This document shows positions 1 through 13,266 of a stretch of 64,000 nucleotides of DNA, in pieces. The DNA is taken from the NCBI RefSeq assembly GCF_051020955.1, contig NW_027476213.1:1-64000 (forward strand), in the 5' to 3' direction. Position 1 is the stretch's first letter; every line of letters starts with the position of its first letter. Position numbers and translations under genes: made by a program. The notes under the pieces are model-generated. The model saw nothing but the letters and a program-made list of their open reading frames with translations, was not told where the DNA came from and did no database searches. The stretch is from Megalopta genalis. Lineage: Eukaryota; Arthropoda; Insecta; Hymenoptera; Halictidae.

Positions 1-120
1 ATTCAAATGGTTCATCTTCAAATACTTGTGAAAGACATGATTTAGCTTCAACTGCATGCGAAACAAACGAGGTACCTTCAAATCCACGTGTGACATATGA
101 TTTTGCTTCAGATCAATGCG

Positions 121-1859
121 ATGTAGAAGGTTATCTTCAAATCCAAGCGAAACACATGATTTAGCTTCAAATACTTGTGATATACATGATATAGCTTCAA
201 ATGCAGGCGGAAAAATCAAGTTAGCTTCAAGTCCATGCGCAGTAGAAGGCTTAGCTTCAAATCCGTGCGAAACAAATGGTTTAGTTACAAATACTTGTGA
301 TATACATTATTTAGCTACAACTGCATGCGAAACAAACGAGTTAGCTTCAAATCCATGCGAAACAAATGATTTAGCTTCAAATCAATGCGATGTAGAAGGT
401 TTAGCTTCAAGTCCATGCGATGCACATGATTTAGCTTCAAATCAATGCGATGTAGTAGGTTCAGCTTCAAATCCATGCGATATAAGTGATATAGCTTCAA
501 AAGCAGGACAAACAAACGAGATAGCTTCAAATCCATGCGAAACACATGATTCAGCTTCAAATCAATGCGAAGTAGAAGGCTTAGCTTCAAATCCATGCCA
601 AACACATGATTTAGCTTTAAATCCATGGGATGTAGAAGGTTTAGCTTCAAATCCATGCGAAACACATTATTTAGGTGCAAATCAGTGCGAAGTAGAAGGC
701 TCAGCTTCAAAGCCATGCGATTCAAATGGTTCATCTTCAAATACTTGTGAAAGACATGATTTAGCTTCAACTGCATGCGAAACAAACGAGTTACCTTCAA
801 ATCCATGTGAAACACATGATTTAGCTTCAAATCAATGCGATGTAGATGGTTTAGCTTCAAATCCATGCGAAACAAATGATTGAGCTTCCAACACTTGGGA
901 TATAGGTGATATAGCTTCAACTGCATGCGAAAGAAATGAGTTACATTCAAATCCAAGCGAAACACATAATCTAGCTTCAAATCAATGCCATGTAGAAGGT
1001 TTAGCTTCAAATCCAAGCGAAACACGTGATTTAGCTTCAAATACTTGCGATATAAGTGATATAGTTTCAAATGCAGGTGAAACGAACAAGTTAGCTTCAA
1101 ATCCATGCGAAACACATGATTCAGCTGCAAATCAATGCAATGTAGAAGGTTTAGATTCAAATCCATGCCAAACACATGATTTAGCTTCAAATCCATGGGA
1201 TGTAGTAGGTTTAGCTTCAAATCCATGCGAAACACATTATTCAGGTGCAAATCAGTGCGAAGTAGAAGGCTCAGGTTCAAAGCCATGCGATTCAAATAGT
1301 TCATCTTCAAATACTTGTGAAAGACATGATTTAGCTTCAATTGCATGCGAAACAAACGAGTTATCTTCAAATGCATGCGAAACAAACGAGTTATCTTCAA
1401 ATCCACGCGAAACACATGATTTAGCTTCAAATCAATGCGATGTAGAAGGTTTAGCTTCAAATCCATGCGACACATGTGACTCAGCTACAAATACTTGCGA
1501 TATAAGTGATCTAGCTTCAAATACAGGCGAAACGAACGAGTTAGCTTCAAATCCATGCCAAACACATGATTCAGCTGCAAATCTATGCGATGTAGAAGGT
1601 TTAGCTTCAAATCCAAACCAAACACATGATTTAGATTCAAATCCATGGGATGTAGAAGGTTTAGCTTCAAATCCATGCGAAACACATTATTTAGGTGTAC
1701 ATCAGTGCGAAGTAGAAGGCTCAGGTTCAAAGCCATGCGATTCAAATGGTTCATCTTCAAATAGTTGTGAAACACATGATTTAGCTTCAACTGCATGCGA
1801 AACAAACGAGTTACCTTCAAATCCACGAGAAACATATGATTTAGCTCCAAATCAATGCG
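121..1859 (+). repeat. Family I unit, 1,739 bp
   Basis: The unit runs from one 29-bp junction monomer to the next (58 monomers minus one base). It contains a segment at about 650-1230 that is repeated at about 2658-3238 (offset 2,008 bp). A second segment, at about 1170-1860, is repeated at about 3927-4617 (offset 2,757 bp). The different offsets show that the following units are recombined, shortened relatives of this one. Both plus- and minus-strand reading frames stay open through much of it, which I read as a by-product of the period. Confidence 0.8.
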
Positions 1860-3417
1860 ATGTAGAAGGTTAGCTTCAAATCCAAGCGAAACACATGATT
1901 TAGCTTCAAATACTTGTGATATACATGATATAGCTTCAAATGCAGGCGGAAAAAACGAGTTAGCTTCAAGTCCATGCGCAGTAGAAGGCTTAGCTTCAAA
2001 TCCATGCGAAACAAATGGTTTAGTTACAAATACTTGTGATATACATTATTTAGCAACAACTGCATGCGAAACAAACGAGTTAGCTTCAAATCCATGCGAA
2101 ACACATGATTTAGCTTCAAATCAATGCGATGTAGAAGGTTTAGCTTCAAGTTCATGCGATACACATGACTTAGCTTCAAATCAATGCGATGTAGTAGGTT
2201 CAGCTTCAAATCCATGCGATATAAGTGATATAGCTTCAAAAGCAGGAGGAACAAACGAGGTAGCTTCAATTCCATGCCAAACACATGATTTAGCTTCAAA
2301 TCCGTGGGATGTAGAAGGTTTAGCTTCAAATCCATGCGAAACACATTATTTAGGTGCAAATCAGTGCGAAGTAGAAGGCTCAGGTTCAAAGCCATGCGAT
2401 TCAAATGGTGCATCTTCAAATACTTGTGAAAGACATGATTTAGCTTCAACTGCATGCGAAACAAACGAATTACCTTCAAATCCACGAGAAACATATGATT
2501 TAGCTTCAAATCAATGCGATGTAGAAGGTTAGCATCAAATCCAAGCGAAACACATGATTTAGCTTCAAATACTTGTGATATACATGATATAGCTTCAAAT
2601 GCAGGCGGAAAAAACGAGTTAGCTTCAAGTCCATGCGCAGTAGAAGGCTTAGCTTCAAATCCATGCGAAACACATTATTTAGGTGCAAATCAGTGCGAAG
2701 TAGAAGGCTCAGGTTCAAAGCCATGCGATTCAAATGGTTCATCTTCAAATACTTGTGAAAGACATGATTTAGCTTCAACTGCATGCGAAACAAACGAGTT
2801 ACCTTCAAATCCATGTGAAACACATGATTTAGCTTCAAATCAATGCGATGTAGATGGTTTAGCTTCAAATCCATGCGAAACAAATGATTGAGCTTCCAAC
2901 ACTTGGGATATAGGTGATATAGCTTCAACTGCATGCGAAAGAAATGAGTTACATTCAAATCCAAGCGAAACACATAATCTAGCTTCAAATCAATGCCATG
3001 TAGAAGGTTTAGCTTCAAATCCAAGCGAAACACGTGATTTAGCTTCAAATACTTGCGATATAAGTGATATAGTTTCAAATGCAGGCGAAACGAACAAGTT
3101 AGCTTCAAATCCATGCGAAACACATGATTCAGCTGCAAATCAATGCAATGTAGAAGGTTTAGATTCAAATCCATGCCAAACACATGATTTAGCTTCAAAT
3201 CCATGGGATGTAGAAGGTTTAGCTTCAAATCCATGCGACACACATTATTTAGGTGTAAATCAGTGCGAAGTAGAAGGCTCAGGTTCAAAGCCATGCAATT
3301 CAAATGGTTCATCTTCAAATAGTTGTGAAAGACATGATTTAGATTCAACTGCATGCGAAACAAACGAGTTACCTTCAAATCCACGAGAAACATATGATTT
3401 AGCTTCAGATCAATGCG
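1860..3417 (+). repeat. Two shortened family I units (659 and 899 bp)
   Basis: The first unit is 1860-2518 and the second 2519-3417, each bounded by the gtagaaggttagc junction. Both begin like the 121-1859 unit. The second one jumps after four monomers into sequence equivalent to 650-1230. Their lengths (22 and 30 monomers, each minus one base) fit unequal exchange between in-register monomers. Confidence 0.8.
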
Positions 3418-4616
3418 ATGTAGAAGGTTAGCTTCAAATCCATGCGATATAAGTGATATAGCTTCAAAAGCAGGAGGAACAAACGAGGTAGCTTCAATTC
3501 CATGCGAAACACATGATTCAGCTGCAAATCAATGCAATGTAGAAGGTTTAGCTTCAAATCCATACGATACACAAGATTTAACTTCAAATCAATGCGATGT
3601 AGAAGGTTTAGCTTCAAGTCCATGCGAAACAAATGATTGAGCTTCCAACACTTGGGATGTAGGTGATATAGCTTCAACTGCATGCGAAACAAATGAGTTA
3701 CATTCAAATCCAAGCAAAACACATAATTTAGCTTCAAATCAATGCGATGTAGAAGGTTTAGCTTCAAATCCAAGCGAAACACATGATTTAGCTCCAAATA
3801 CTTCCGATATAAGTGAAATAGTTTCAAATGCAGGCGAAACGAACGAGTTAGCTTAAAATCCATACCAAACACATGACTCTGCTGCAAATCAATGCGATGT
3901 AGAAGGTTTAGCTTCAAATCCATGCCAAACACATGATTTAGCTTCAAATCCATGGGATGTAGTAGGTTTAGCTTCAAATCCATGCGAAACACATTATTCA
4001 GGTGCAAATCAGTGCGAAGTAGAAGGCTCAGGTTCAAAGCCATGCGATTCAAATAGTTCATCTTCAAATACTTGTGAAAGACATGATTTAGCTTCAATTG
4101 CATGCGAAACAAACGAGTTATCTTCAAATGCATGCGAAACAAACGAGTTATCTTCAAATCCACGCGAAACACATGATTTAGCTTCAAATCAATGCGATGT
4201 AGAAGGTTTAGCTTCAAATCCATGCGACACATGTGACTCAGCTACAAATACTTGCGATATAAGTGATCTAGCTTCAAATACAGGCGAAACGAACGAGTTA
4301 GCTTCAAATCCATGCCAAACACATGATTCAGCTGCAAATCTATGCGATGTAGAAGGTTTAGCTTCAAATCCAAACCAAACACATGATTTAGATTCAAATC
4401 CATGGGATGTAGAAGGTTTAGCTTCAAATCCATGCGAAACACATTATTTAGGTGTACATCAGTGCGAAGTAGAAGGCTCAGGTTCAAAGCCATGCGATTC
4501 AAATGGTTCATCTTCAAATAGTTGTGAAACACATGATTTAGCTTCAACTGCATGCGAAACAAACGAGTTACCTTCAAATCCACGAGAAACATATGATTTA
4601 GCTCCAAATCAATGCG
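3418..4616 (+). repeat. Family I unit, 1,199 bp
   Basis: This unit starts differently from its neighbours, with a monomer tail tataagtgat directly after the junction. The same unusual start recurs at 37717 and 44806. Its second half (about 3927-4617) matches 1170-1860. The segment 3.1-4.6 kb as a whole matches 37.4-38.9 kb at an offset of 34,288-34,289 bp, the one-base change coming from an extra base near 38188. Confidence 0.8.
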
Positions 4617-5274
4617 ATGTAGAAGGTTAGCTTCAAATCCAAGCGAAACACATGATTTAGCTTCAAATACTTGTGATATACATGATATAGCTTCAAATGC
4701 AGGCGGAAAAAACGAGTTAGCTTCAAGTCCATGCGCAGTAGAAGGCTTAGCTTGAAATCCATGCGAAACAAATGGTTTAGTTACCAATACTTGTGATATA
4801 CATTATTTAGCAACAACTGCATGCGAAACAAACGAGTTAGCTTCAAATCCATGCGAAACACATGATTTAGCTTCAAATCAATGCGATGTAGAAGGTTTAG
4901 CTTCAAGTTCATGCGTAACACATGATTTAGCTCCAAATCAATGCGATGTAGAAGGTTAGCTTCAAATCCAAGCGAAACACATGATTTAGCTTCAAATACT
5001 TGTGATATACATGATATAGCTTCAAATGCAGGCGGAAAAAACGAGTTAGCTTCAAGTCCATGCGCAGTAGAAGGCTTAGCTTGAAATCCATGCGAAACAA
5101 ATGGTTTAGTTACCAATACTTGTGATATACATTATTTAGCAACAACTGCATGCGAAACAAACGAGTTAGCTTCAAATCCATGCGAAACACATGATTTAGC
5201 TTCAAATCAATGCGATGTAGAAGGTTTAGCTTCAAGTTCATGCGTAACACATGATTTAGCTTCAAATCAATGCG
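4617..5274 (+). repeat. 329-bp tandem duplication (two copies)
   Basis: Copies are 4617-4945 and 4946-5274. They share rare variants, such as gcttgaaatcc and gttaccaatactt, and the junction gtagaaggttagc. The length is 11 monomers minus one base. Only one copy is present at the equivalent places near 38.9 kb and 46.0 kb, so this duplication is either specific to this block or was lost in the other copies. Confidence 0.88.
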
Positions 5275-7492
5275 ATGTAGTAGGTTCAGCTTCAAATCCA
5301 TGCGATATAAGTGATATAGCTTCAAAAGCAGGAGGAACAAACGAGGTAGCTTCAATTCCATGCCAAACACATGATTTAGCTTCAAATCCGTGGGATGTAG
5401 AAGGTTTAGCTTCAAATCCATGCGAAACACATTATTTAGGTGCAAATCAGTGCGAAGTAGAAGGCTCAGGTTCAAAGCCATGCGATTCAAATGGTTCATC
5501 TTCAAATACTTGTGAAAGACATGATTTAGCTTCAACTGCATGCGAAACAAACGAGTTATCTTCAAATCCACGCGAAACACATGATTTAGCTTCAAATCAA
5601 AGCGATGTAGAAGGTTTAGCTTCAAATCCATGCGACACATATGACTCAGCTTCAAATTCTTGCGATATAAGTGATCTAGCTTCAAATACAGGCGAAACGA
5701 ACGAGTTAGCTTCAAATCCATGCGAAACACATGATTTAGCTGCAAATCAATGCGATGTAGGAGGTTTATCTTCAAATCCATGCGATACACTAGATTTAGC
5801 TTCAAATCAAAGCGATGTAGTAGGTTCAGCTTCAAATCCATGCGATAAAAGTGATATAGCTTCAAAAGCAGGGCGAACAAACGAGGTAGCTACAATTCCA
5901 TGCGATCAAATGATTTAGCTTCAAATCAATGCGAAGTTGAAGGTTTAACTTCAAATCCATGCGAAACAAATGGTTTAGCTACAAATACTTGCGATATACA
6001 TTATTAAGCTACAACTGCATGCGAAACGAACGAGTTAGATTCAAATCCATGCGAAACACATGATTTAGTTTCATATCAATTCGAAGTAGAAAGCTTAGCT
6101 TCAAATCCATGCGACACAACTGATTGAGCATCAAATACTTGCGATATAAATGATATAGCTTCAAATGCAGGCGACAAAAACAAGTTAGCTTCATATCCAT
6201 GCGAAACACATGATTTAGCTTCAAATCCAAGCGAAACACATGATTTATCTTCAAATCAATGCGATGTAAAAGGTTTAGCTTCAAATCCATGCGACACATC
6301 TGACTCAGCTTCAAATACTTGCGATATAAGTGATCTAGCTTCAAATACAGGCGAAATGAACGAGTTAGCTTCAAATCTATGCGAAACACATGCTTTAGCT
6401 GCAAATCAATGCGATGTAGGAGGTTTAGCTTAAAATCCATGCGATACATTGGATTTAGCTTCAAATCAAAGCGATGTAGTAGGTTCAGCTTCAAATCCAT
6501 GCGATAAAAGTGATATAGCTTCAAAAGCAGGAGGAACAAACGAGGTAGCTTCAATTCCATGTGAAACAAATGATTTAGCTTCAAATCAATGCGAAGTAGA
6601 AGGCTTAGTTTCAAATCCATGCGAAACAAATGGTTTAGCTACAAATACTTGCGATATACATTATTAAGCAACAACTGCATGCGAAACGAACGAGTTAGAT
6701 TCAAATCCATGCGAAGCACATGATTTATCTTCAAATCAATGCGATACAGAAGGTTTAGCTTCAAATCCATACGATACCCAAGATTTAACTTCAAATCAAT
6801 GCGATGTAGAAGGTTCAGCTTCAAATCCATGCGACACATATGATTTAGCTTCAAATACTTGCGATATAAATGAAGTAGGTTCAAAAGCAGGAAAAAAAAC
6901 GAGTTAGCTTCAAATCCATGCGAAACACATGATTTAGCTTCATATCAATTCGAAGTAGAAATCTTGGCTTCAAATCCATGCGACACAACTGATTGAGCAT
7001 CAAATACTTGCGATATAAATGATATAGCTTCAAATGCAGGCGACACAAAGGAGTTAGCTTCATATCCATGCGAAACACATGATTTAGCTTCAAATCCAAG
7101 CGAAACACATGATTTATCTTCAAATCAATGCGATGTAAAAGGTTTAGCTTCAAATCTGCGCGAAACAAATGATTTAGATTCAAATACTTGCGATATAAGT
7201 GATCTAGCTTCAAATACAGGCGAAACGAACGAGTTAGCTTCAAATCCATGCCAAACACATGATTTAGCTTCAAATCCATGGGATGTAGAATGTTTAGCTT
7301 CAACTCCATGCGAACCACATTATTTAGGTGCAAATCAGTGCGAAGTAGAAGGCTCCGGTTCAAAGCCATGCGATTCATATGGTTCATCTTCAAATACTTG
7401 TGAAAGACATGATTTAGCTTCAACTGGATGCGAAACAAACGAGTTACTTTCAAATCCACGAGAAACACATGATTTAGCTTCAAATCAATGCG
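5275..7492 (+). repeat. Family I array, long unit without an internal 29-bp junction
   Basis: The block consists of 30-bp monomers with a few indels: gcgatcaaatg near 5903 (two bases short) and a poly-A run of eight at 6892-6899. The part 5400-6885 matches 39240-40725 at a constant offset of 33,840 bp. Nothing but satellite is visible. Confidence 0.85.
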
Positions 7493-9811
7493 ATGTAGAA
7501 GGTTAGCATCAAATCCAAGCGAAACACATGATTTAGCTTCAAATACTTGCGATATAAGTGATGTAGATTCAACTGCAGGCGAAATGAACGAGTTAGCTTC
7601 AAATCCATGCGAAACACATGATTTAGCTGCAAATCAATGCGATGTAGGAGGTTTAGCTTCAAATCCATGCGATACACTAGATTTAGCTTCAAATCAAAGC
7701 GATGTAGTAGGTTCAGCTTCAAATCCATGCGACAAAAGTGATATAGCTTCAAAAGCAGGAGGAACAAACGAGGTAGCTACAATTCCGTGCGATCAAATGA
7801 TTTAGCTTCAAATCAATGCCAAGTTGAAGGTTTAGCTTCAAATCCATGCGAAACAAGCGGTTTAGCTGCAATTACTTGTTATATACATTATTTAGCTACA
7901 ACTGCATGCGAAACAAACGAAATAGCTTCAAATCCATGCGAAACACATGATTTAGCTTCAAATCAATACGATGTAGAAGGTTTAGCTTGAAATCCATACG
8001 ATACACAAGATTTAACTTCAAATCAATGCGATGTAGAAGGTTTAGCTTCAAGTCCATGCGCAACAAATGATTGAGCTTCCAACACTTGGGATATAGGTGA
8101 TATAGCTTCAACTGCATGCGAAACAAATGAGTTACATTCAAATCCATGCAAAACACACGATTTAGCTTCAAATCAATACGAAGTAGAAGGTTTAGCTTCA
8201 AATCCATGCTAAGCAAATGATTTAGCTTCAAACACTTGGGGTATAAGTGATATAGTTTCAAATGCGGACTAATCAAACGAGTTAGCTTCAAATCCATGCG
8301 AAACACACGACTTAGCTGCAAATCAATGCGATGTAGAAGGTTTAGCATCAAATCCATGCGATACACAAGATTTAGCCTCAAATCAATGCGATGTAGAAGG
8401 TTCAGCTTCAAATCCATGCGACACATATGATTTAGCTTCAAATACTTGCGATGTAAATGATATAGCTTCAAATGCAGGCGACACAAACGAGTTAGCTTCA
8501 TATCCATGCGAAACACACGATTTAGCTTCAAATCATTACGAAGTAGAAGGTTTAGCTTCAAATCCATGCTAAGCAAATGATTTAGCTTCAAACACTTGGG
8601 GTATAAGTGATATAGATTCAAATGCAGACTAATCAAACGAGTTAGCTTCAAATCCATGCGAAACACACGACTTAGCTGCAAATCAATGCGATGTAGAAGG
8701 TTTAGCATCAAATCCATGCGATACACAAGATTTAGCTTCAAATACTTGCGATATAAGTGATATAGCTTCAAAAGCTGGAGGAACAATCGAGGTTGCTTCA
8801 ATACCATGCAAAATAAATTATTTAGCTTCAAATCAATGCGAAGTAGAAGGCTTAGCTTCAAATCCATGCGAAACACATAATCTAGCTTCAAATCAATTCG
8901 AAGTAGAAGGCTTTGCTTCAAATCCAAGCGAGACACATGATTTAGCTTCAAATCAGTGTGGAGAAGAAGGCTCAGCTTCAAATCGATGCGAATCTAATAG
9001 TTCGGCTTCAAATTCTTATGAAATACATGATTTAGCTTCAACTGCATGTGAAACAAACGTGTTAGCTTCAAATCCAAGCGAAACAGATGATTTAGCTTCA
9101 AATCAATGCGAAGTAGAATGTTTAGCTTCAAATCTAAGCGAAACACATGATTTAGCTTCAAATACTCGCGATATAAGTGATATAGATTCAAATACAGCCG
9201 AAACGAACGAGTTAGCTTCAAATCCATGCGAAACACATGATTCAGCTGCAAATCAATGCGATGTAGAAGGTTTAGCTTCAAATCCATGCCAAACACATGA
9301 TTTAGCTTCAAATCCACGGGATGTAGAAGGTTTAGCTTCAAATCCATGCGAAACACATTATTTAGCTGCAAATCAGTGCGAAGTAGTAGGCTCATGTGCA
9401 AATCAATGCGATTCAAATGGTTCATATCCAAATACTTGTGAAAGACATGATTTAGCTTCAACTGCATGCGAAACGAACGAGTTAGCTTCAAATCCAAGCG
9501 AAACACATGATTTAGTTTCAAATCAATTCGATGTAGAAAGTTTAGCTTCAAGTCCATGCAAAACACGTGATATAGCTTCCTATTAATGCGAAGTAGAAGG
9601 CTTAGCTTCAAATCCATGCGAAACAAATGGTTTAGCTTCAAATACTTGTGATATACGTTATTTACATTTAAGTGCATGCGCAACGAACGAGTTAGCTTCA
9701 AATCCATCCGAAACACATGATTTAGCTGCAAATCAGTGCGATGTAGAAGGTTTAGCTTCAAATCCATGCGATGTAGCAGGTTTAGCTTCAAATCCTCGCG
9801 AAACACATGAT
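7493..9811 (+). repeat. Family I array, segment largely absent from the later copies
   Basis: Ordinary 30-bp monomers continue through this stretch. Relative to 41.1 kb and 48.2 kb, the part from about 7258 to 9720 is missing there: the offset changes from 33,840 to 31,380 bp, a difference of 2,460 bp or 82 monomers. It includes monomers with gactaatcaaacgag and catgctaagcaaatg, which also occur near 27.5 kb, so parts of it are related to family V. Confidence 0.8.
8155..8730 (+). repeat. 360-bp local tandem duplication
   Basis: Copy 1 is about 8155-8514 and a partial copy 2 about 8515-8730. The offset is exactly 360 bp (12 monomers). Shared rare variants are catgctaagcaaatg, cacttggggtataag and gactaatcaaacgag. 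Copy 2 is left after the tail acacaagat, where copy 1 continues with a different monomer. Confidence 0.85.
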
Positions 9812-10350
9812 TTAGCACAGGAACTTGCGATATAAGTGATATAGTTTCAAATGCAGTGGAAGGAAACGAGTTAGCTTCAAATCTATGCGAAACAAATGAT
9901 TTAGATTCAAATCACTGCGAAGTAGAAGGCTTAGCTTCAAATCCATGCGAAACAAATGATTTTGCTTCAAACACTTGGGATATAAGTGATATAGAATCAA
10001 CTGCAGGCGAAACAAACAAGATTGCTTCAAAACCATGCGATACATATGACTTAGCTTCAACTCAATGCGTAGTGGAAGGCTTAGCTCCAAGTCCATGCGA
10101 AGCAAATGATTTAGGTTCAGGTACTTGCGATATAAGTGATATAGCTACAAATGCAGGAGAAACAAACGAGTTCGCTCCAAATCTATGCGAAACAAATGAT
10201 TTAGCTTCAAATCAATGCGATGTAGAAGGCTTAGCTTCAAAACCATGCGGAACAAATAATTTAGCTTGAAATACTTGCAATATAAAAGATATAGATTCAA
10301 CTACAGGCTAAACAAACAAGATAGCTTCAAATCCATGCGAAACAAATGAT
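9812..10350 (+). repeat. Family I tail with diverged monomers
   Basis: This part begins at an aberrant monomer in which ttagcttcaaat is replaced by ttagcacagga, one base short. It holds several rare variants (gcagtggaaggaaacgag, gcgtagtggaaggc). It matches about 41192-41670 and 48281-48760. After 10351 the sequence passes into family III. Confidence 0.8.
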
Positions 10351-12220
10351 TTTTCTACAAATAATTGCGACATACGTGATATAGCTTCAAATGCAGTAGA
10401 AACGTTGAGTTAGCTCCAAAACCATGCGAAACAAATGATTTAGCTTAAAATCAGTGCGAAGTAGAAGGTTTAGCTTCAAATCCAAGCGAAACACATGATT
10501 TAGCTTCAAATAATTGCGATATAAGTGATATAGATTCAAATACAGGCGAAACGAACGAGTTAGCTTCAAATCCATGCAAAACACATGATTCATTTGCAAA
10601 TCAATGCGATGTAGAAGGTTCAGCTTCAAATCCATGCAAAACACGTGATTTAGCTTCCAATTAATGCGAAGTAGAAGGCTTAGCTTCAAATCCATGCGAA
10701 ACAAATGGTTTAGCTTCAAATACTTGTGATATACGTTATTTAGATTTAACTGAATGCGCAACGAACGAGTTAGCTTCAAATACATGCGAAACACATGATT
10801 TAGCTGCAAATCAATGCGATGTAGAAGGTTTAACTCCAAATCCATGCGAGACAAATGATTTAGCTTCAAACACTTGGGGTATGAGTAATATAGCTTCAAA
10901 TGCAGACTAATCAAACGAGTTAGCTTCAAAATCCACGCGATACACATGATTTAGCTTCAAATCCATGCGAAACACATGATTTAGTTGCAAATCAATGCGA
11001 AATGAATGAGTTAGCTTCAAATCCATGCGAAACACATGATTCAGTTGCAAATCAATGCGATGTAAAGGGGTTAGCTTCAAATCCATGCGATACACAAGAT
11101 TTAGCTTCAATTCAATGCGATGTAGAAAGTTCAGCTTCAAATCCATGCGACGCACATGATTTAGCTTCGCATACATGCGAAACAAATGGTTTAGCTCCAA
11201 ATACTTGTCATATACATGATTTAGCTTCGACTGCATGCGAAACAAACGAGTTAGCTTCAAATCCATTAGAAAGAACTTTATTTAGCTTCAAATCCAAGCG
11301 AAACACATGTTTCAGCTCCAAATCAATGAGATATAGAAGGTTTAGCTTCAAATCAATGCGATGTAGAAGGTTTAGCTTCGAATCCATGCGAAACAAATGA
11401 TTTAGCTTCAAATCAATGCGAAGTCGATGGCTTAGCTTCAAATCCATGCGAAACAAATGGTTTAGCTACAAATACTTGTGAAAGACATGATTTAGCTTCA
11501 ACTGCATGCGAAACGAACGAGTTAGCTTCAAATCCAAGCAAAACACATGATTTAGTTTCAAATCAATTCGATGTAGAAAGTTTAGCTTCAAATCCATGCA
11601 AAACACGTGATTTAGCTTCCCATTAATGCGCAGTAGAAGGCTTAGCTTCAAATCCATGCGAAACAAATGGTTTAGCTTCAAATACTTGTGATATACGTTA
11701 TTTAGATTTAAGTGCATGCGCAACAAACGAGTTAGCTTCAAATCCATGCGAAACACATGATTTAGCTTCAAATCCATGCGAAACACATGATTTAGCTGCA
11801 AATCAATGCGATGTAGAAGGTTTAGCTTCAAATCCATGCGATGTAGAAGGTTTAGCTTCAAATCCAAGCGAAACAAATGATTTAGCTTCAAATCAATGCG
11901 AAGTAGAAGGCTTTGTTTCAAATCCATGCGAAACAAATGGTTTAGCTACAAATAATTGTGATATAGATTATTTAGCTACAACTGCATGCGAAACAAACGA
12001 GTTAGCTTCAAATCCATGCGAAACACATGATTTAGCTTCAAATCAATGCGATGTAGAAGGTTTAGCTTCAAATCCATGCCAAACACATGATTTAGCTTCA
12101 AATCCATGGGATGTAGAAGGTTTAGCTTCAAATCCATGCGGAACACATTATTTAGCTGCAAATCAGTGCGAAGTAGAAGGCCCAGGTTCAAATCCATGCT
12201 ATTCAAATGATTCATCTTCA
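10351..12220 (+). repeat. Family III satellite block, first copy
   Basis: The block is recognised by rare monomers: ttttctacaaataattgcg at its start, tatacgttat tails followed by a head of the form ttagatttaa, and ccattagaaaga near 11265. The first part matches 20323 onward at an offset of 9,972 bp. Related sequence also lies at 55.5-57.6 kb. Some one-base changes in length break the frames, for example near 10404 and 10929. Confidence 0.82.
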
Positions 12221-13266
12221 ACTACTTGTGAAAGACATCATTTCGCTTCAACTGCATGCGAAACGAACGAGTTAGCTTCAAATCCATGTGAAACACACGA
12301 TTTAGCATCAAATCAATGCGATGTAGAAGGTTTAGTTTGAAATCCATACGATACACTAGATTTAGCTTCAAATCAATGCGATGTAGAAGGTTCAACATCA
12401 AATCCATACGACACATATGATTTAGCTTCAAATACTTCCGGTATAAGTGATATAGCTTCAAAAGCTGGAGGAATAAACGAGGTAGCTTCAATTCCATGCG
12501 AAATTAATGGATTAGCTTCAAATACTTGTGATATACGTTATTTTGATTTAACTGCATGCGCAACGAACGAGTTAGCTGCAAATCGATGCAAAACACATGA
12601 TTAAGCTTCAAACCAATGATATGTAGAAGTTTCAGCTTCAAATCCAAGCGAAACAAATGATTTAGCTACAGATACTTGCGATATAAGTGATACAGCTTCT
12701 AATGCAGACGAAACAAACGAGTTAGCTTCAAATCCAAACAAAACACATAATACAGCTTCAAATCAATGCGATGTAGAAGCTTTAGCTTCAAATCCATTCG
12801 AAACACATGATTTACCTTCAACTCAATTCGAAGTACACGGCTTAGATTCAAATCCATGCGAAACAAATTGTTTAGCTAGAAATACTTGTGATATACGTTA
12901 TTTAGATTCAACTGCGTGCGCATCAAACGAATCAGCTTCAAATACATGCAAAACACATGATTTAGCAGCAAATCAGTGTGATGTAGAAGGTTTAGCTTCA
13001 AATCCACGAGAAACCAATGATTGTGCTTCAGATACTTGATATATAAGTGATATAGCTTCAAATGCCGGAGAGGCAAATGAGTTAGCTTCAAATCCATGCG
13101 AAACACATGATTTAGCTTCAAATCAATGCGATGTAGAAGGTTTACCTTCAAATCCATGCGAAACAAATGATTTAGCTGCAAATCAATGCGATGTAGAAGC
13201 TTTAGCTTCAAATCCATGCAGAACACGTGATTTAGCTTCCAATTAATGCGAAGTAGAAGACTTAGT
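12221..13266 (+). repeat. Family II satellite upstream of the 2,814-bp tandem
   Basis: These are 30-bp monomers related to 49.7-50.4 kb and 58.1-58.7 kb. Shared variants include gcgaaattaatgg followed by a tatacgttat tail and a ttgatttaac head, and cgaagtacacggc. It lies immediately before the triplicated 2,814-bp unit. Confidence 0.82.

Larger units (their letters stand above)
1..10290 (+). repeat. Family I satellite block with variable-length units
   Basis: This block is marked by recurring 29-bp monomers in which the junction reads gtagaaggttagc instead of gtagaaggtttagc, one t short. They lie near 121, 1860, 2519, 3418, 4617, 4946 and 7493. The first six units so delimited are 1739, 659, 899, 1199 and 329 bp long, each a multiple of 30 minus one. 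Most units restart with the same monomer series (tails aacacatgat, tatacatgat, then a monomer with gcaggcggaaaaaacgag). Related sequence returns at 37.3-41.7 kb and 44.4-48.8 kb. Confidence 0.85.

Noticed and set aside
315..1475. 386-codon minus-strand open frame (LKLNHVFRMD-like decapeptides) as a gene
   Set aside because: Same argument: the peptide is a direct translation of the satellite monomer. Related copies (for example 3405-4232 and 38177-38521) are cut at different points by indels and stops.
10870..10930. Promoter or terminator in the irregular monomers near family junctions
   Set aside because: AT-rich words such as tataagtg or tatacat occur in every fourth or fifth monomer as part of the satellite, so they carry no promoter information. 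No hairpin followed by a T run was seen.
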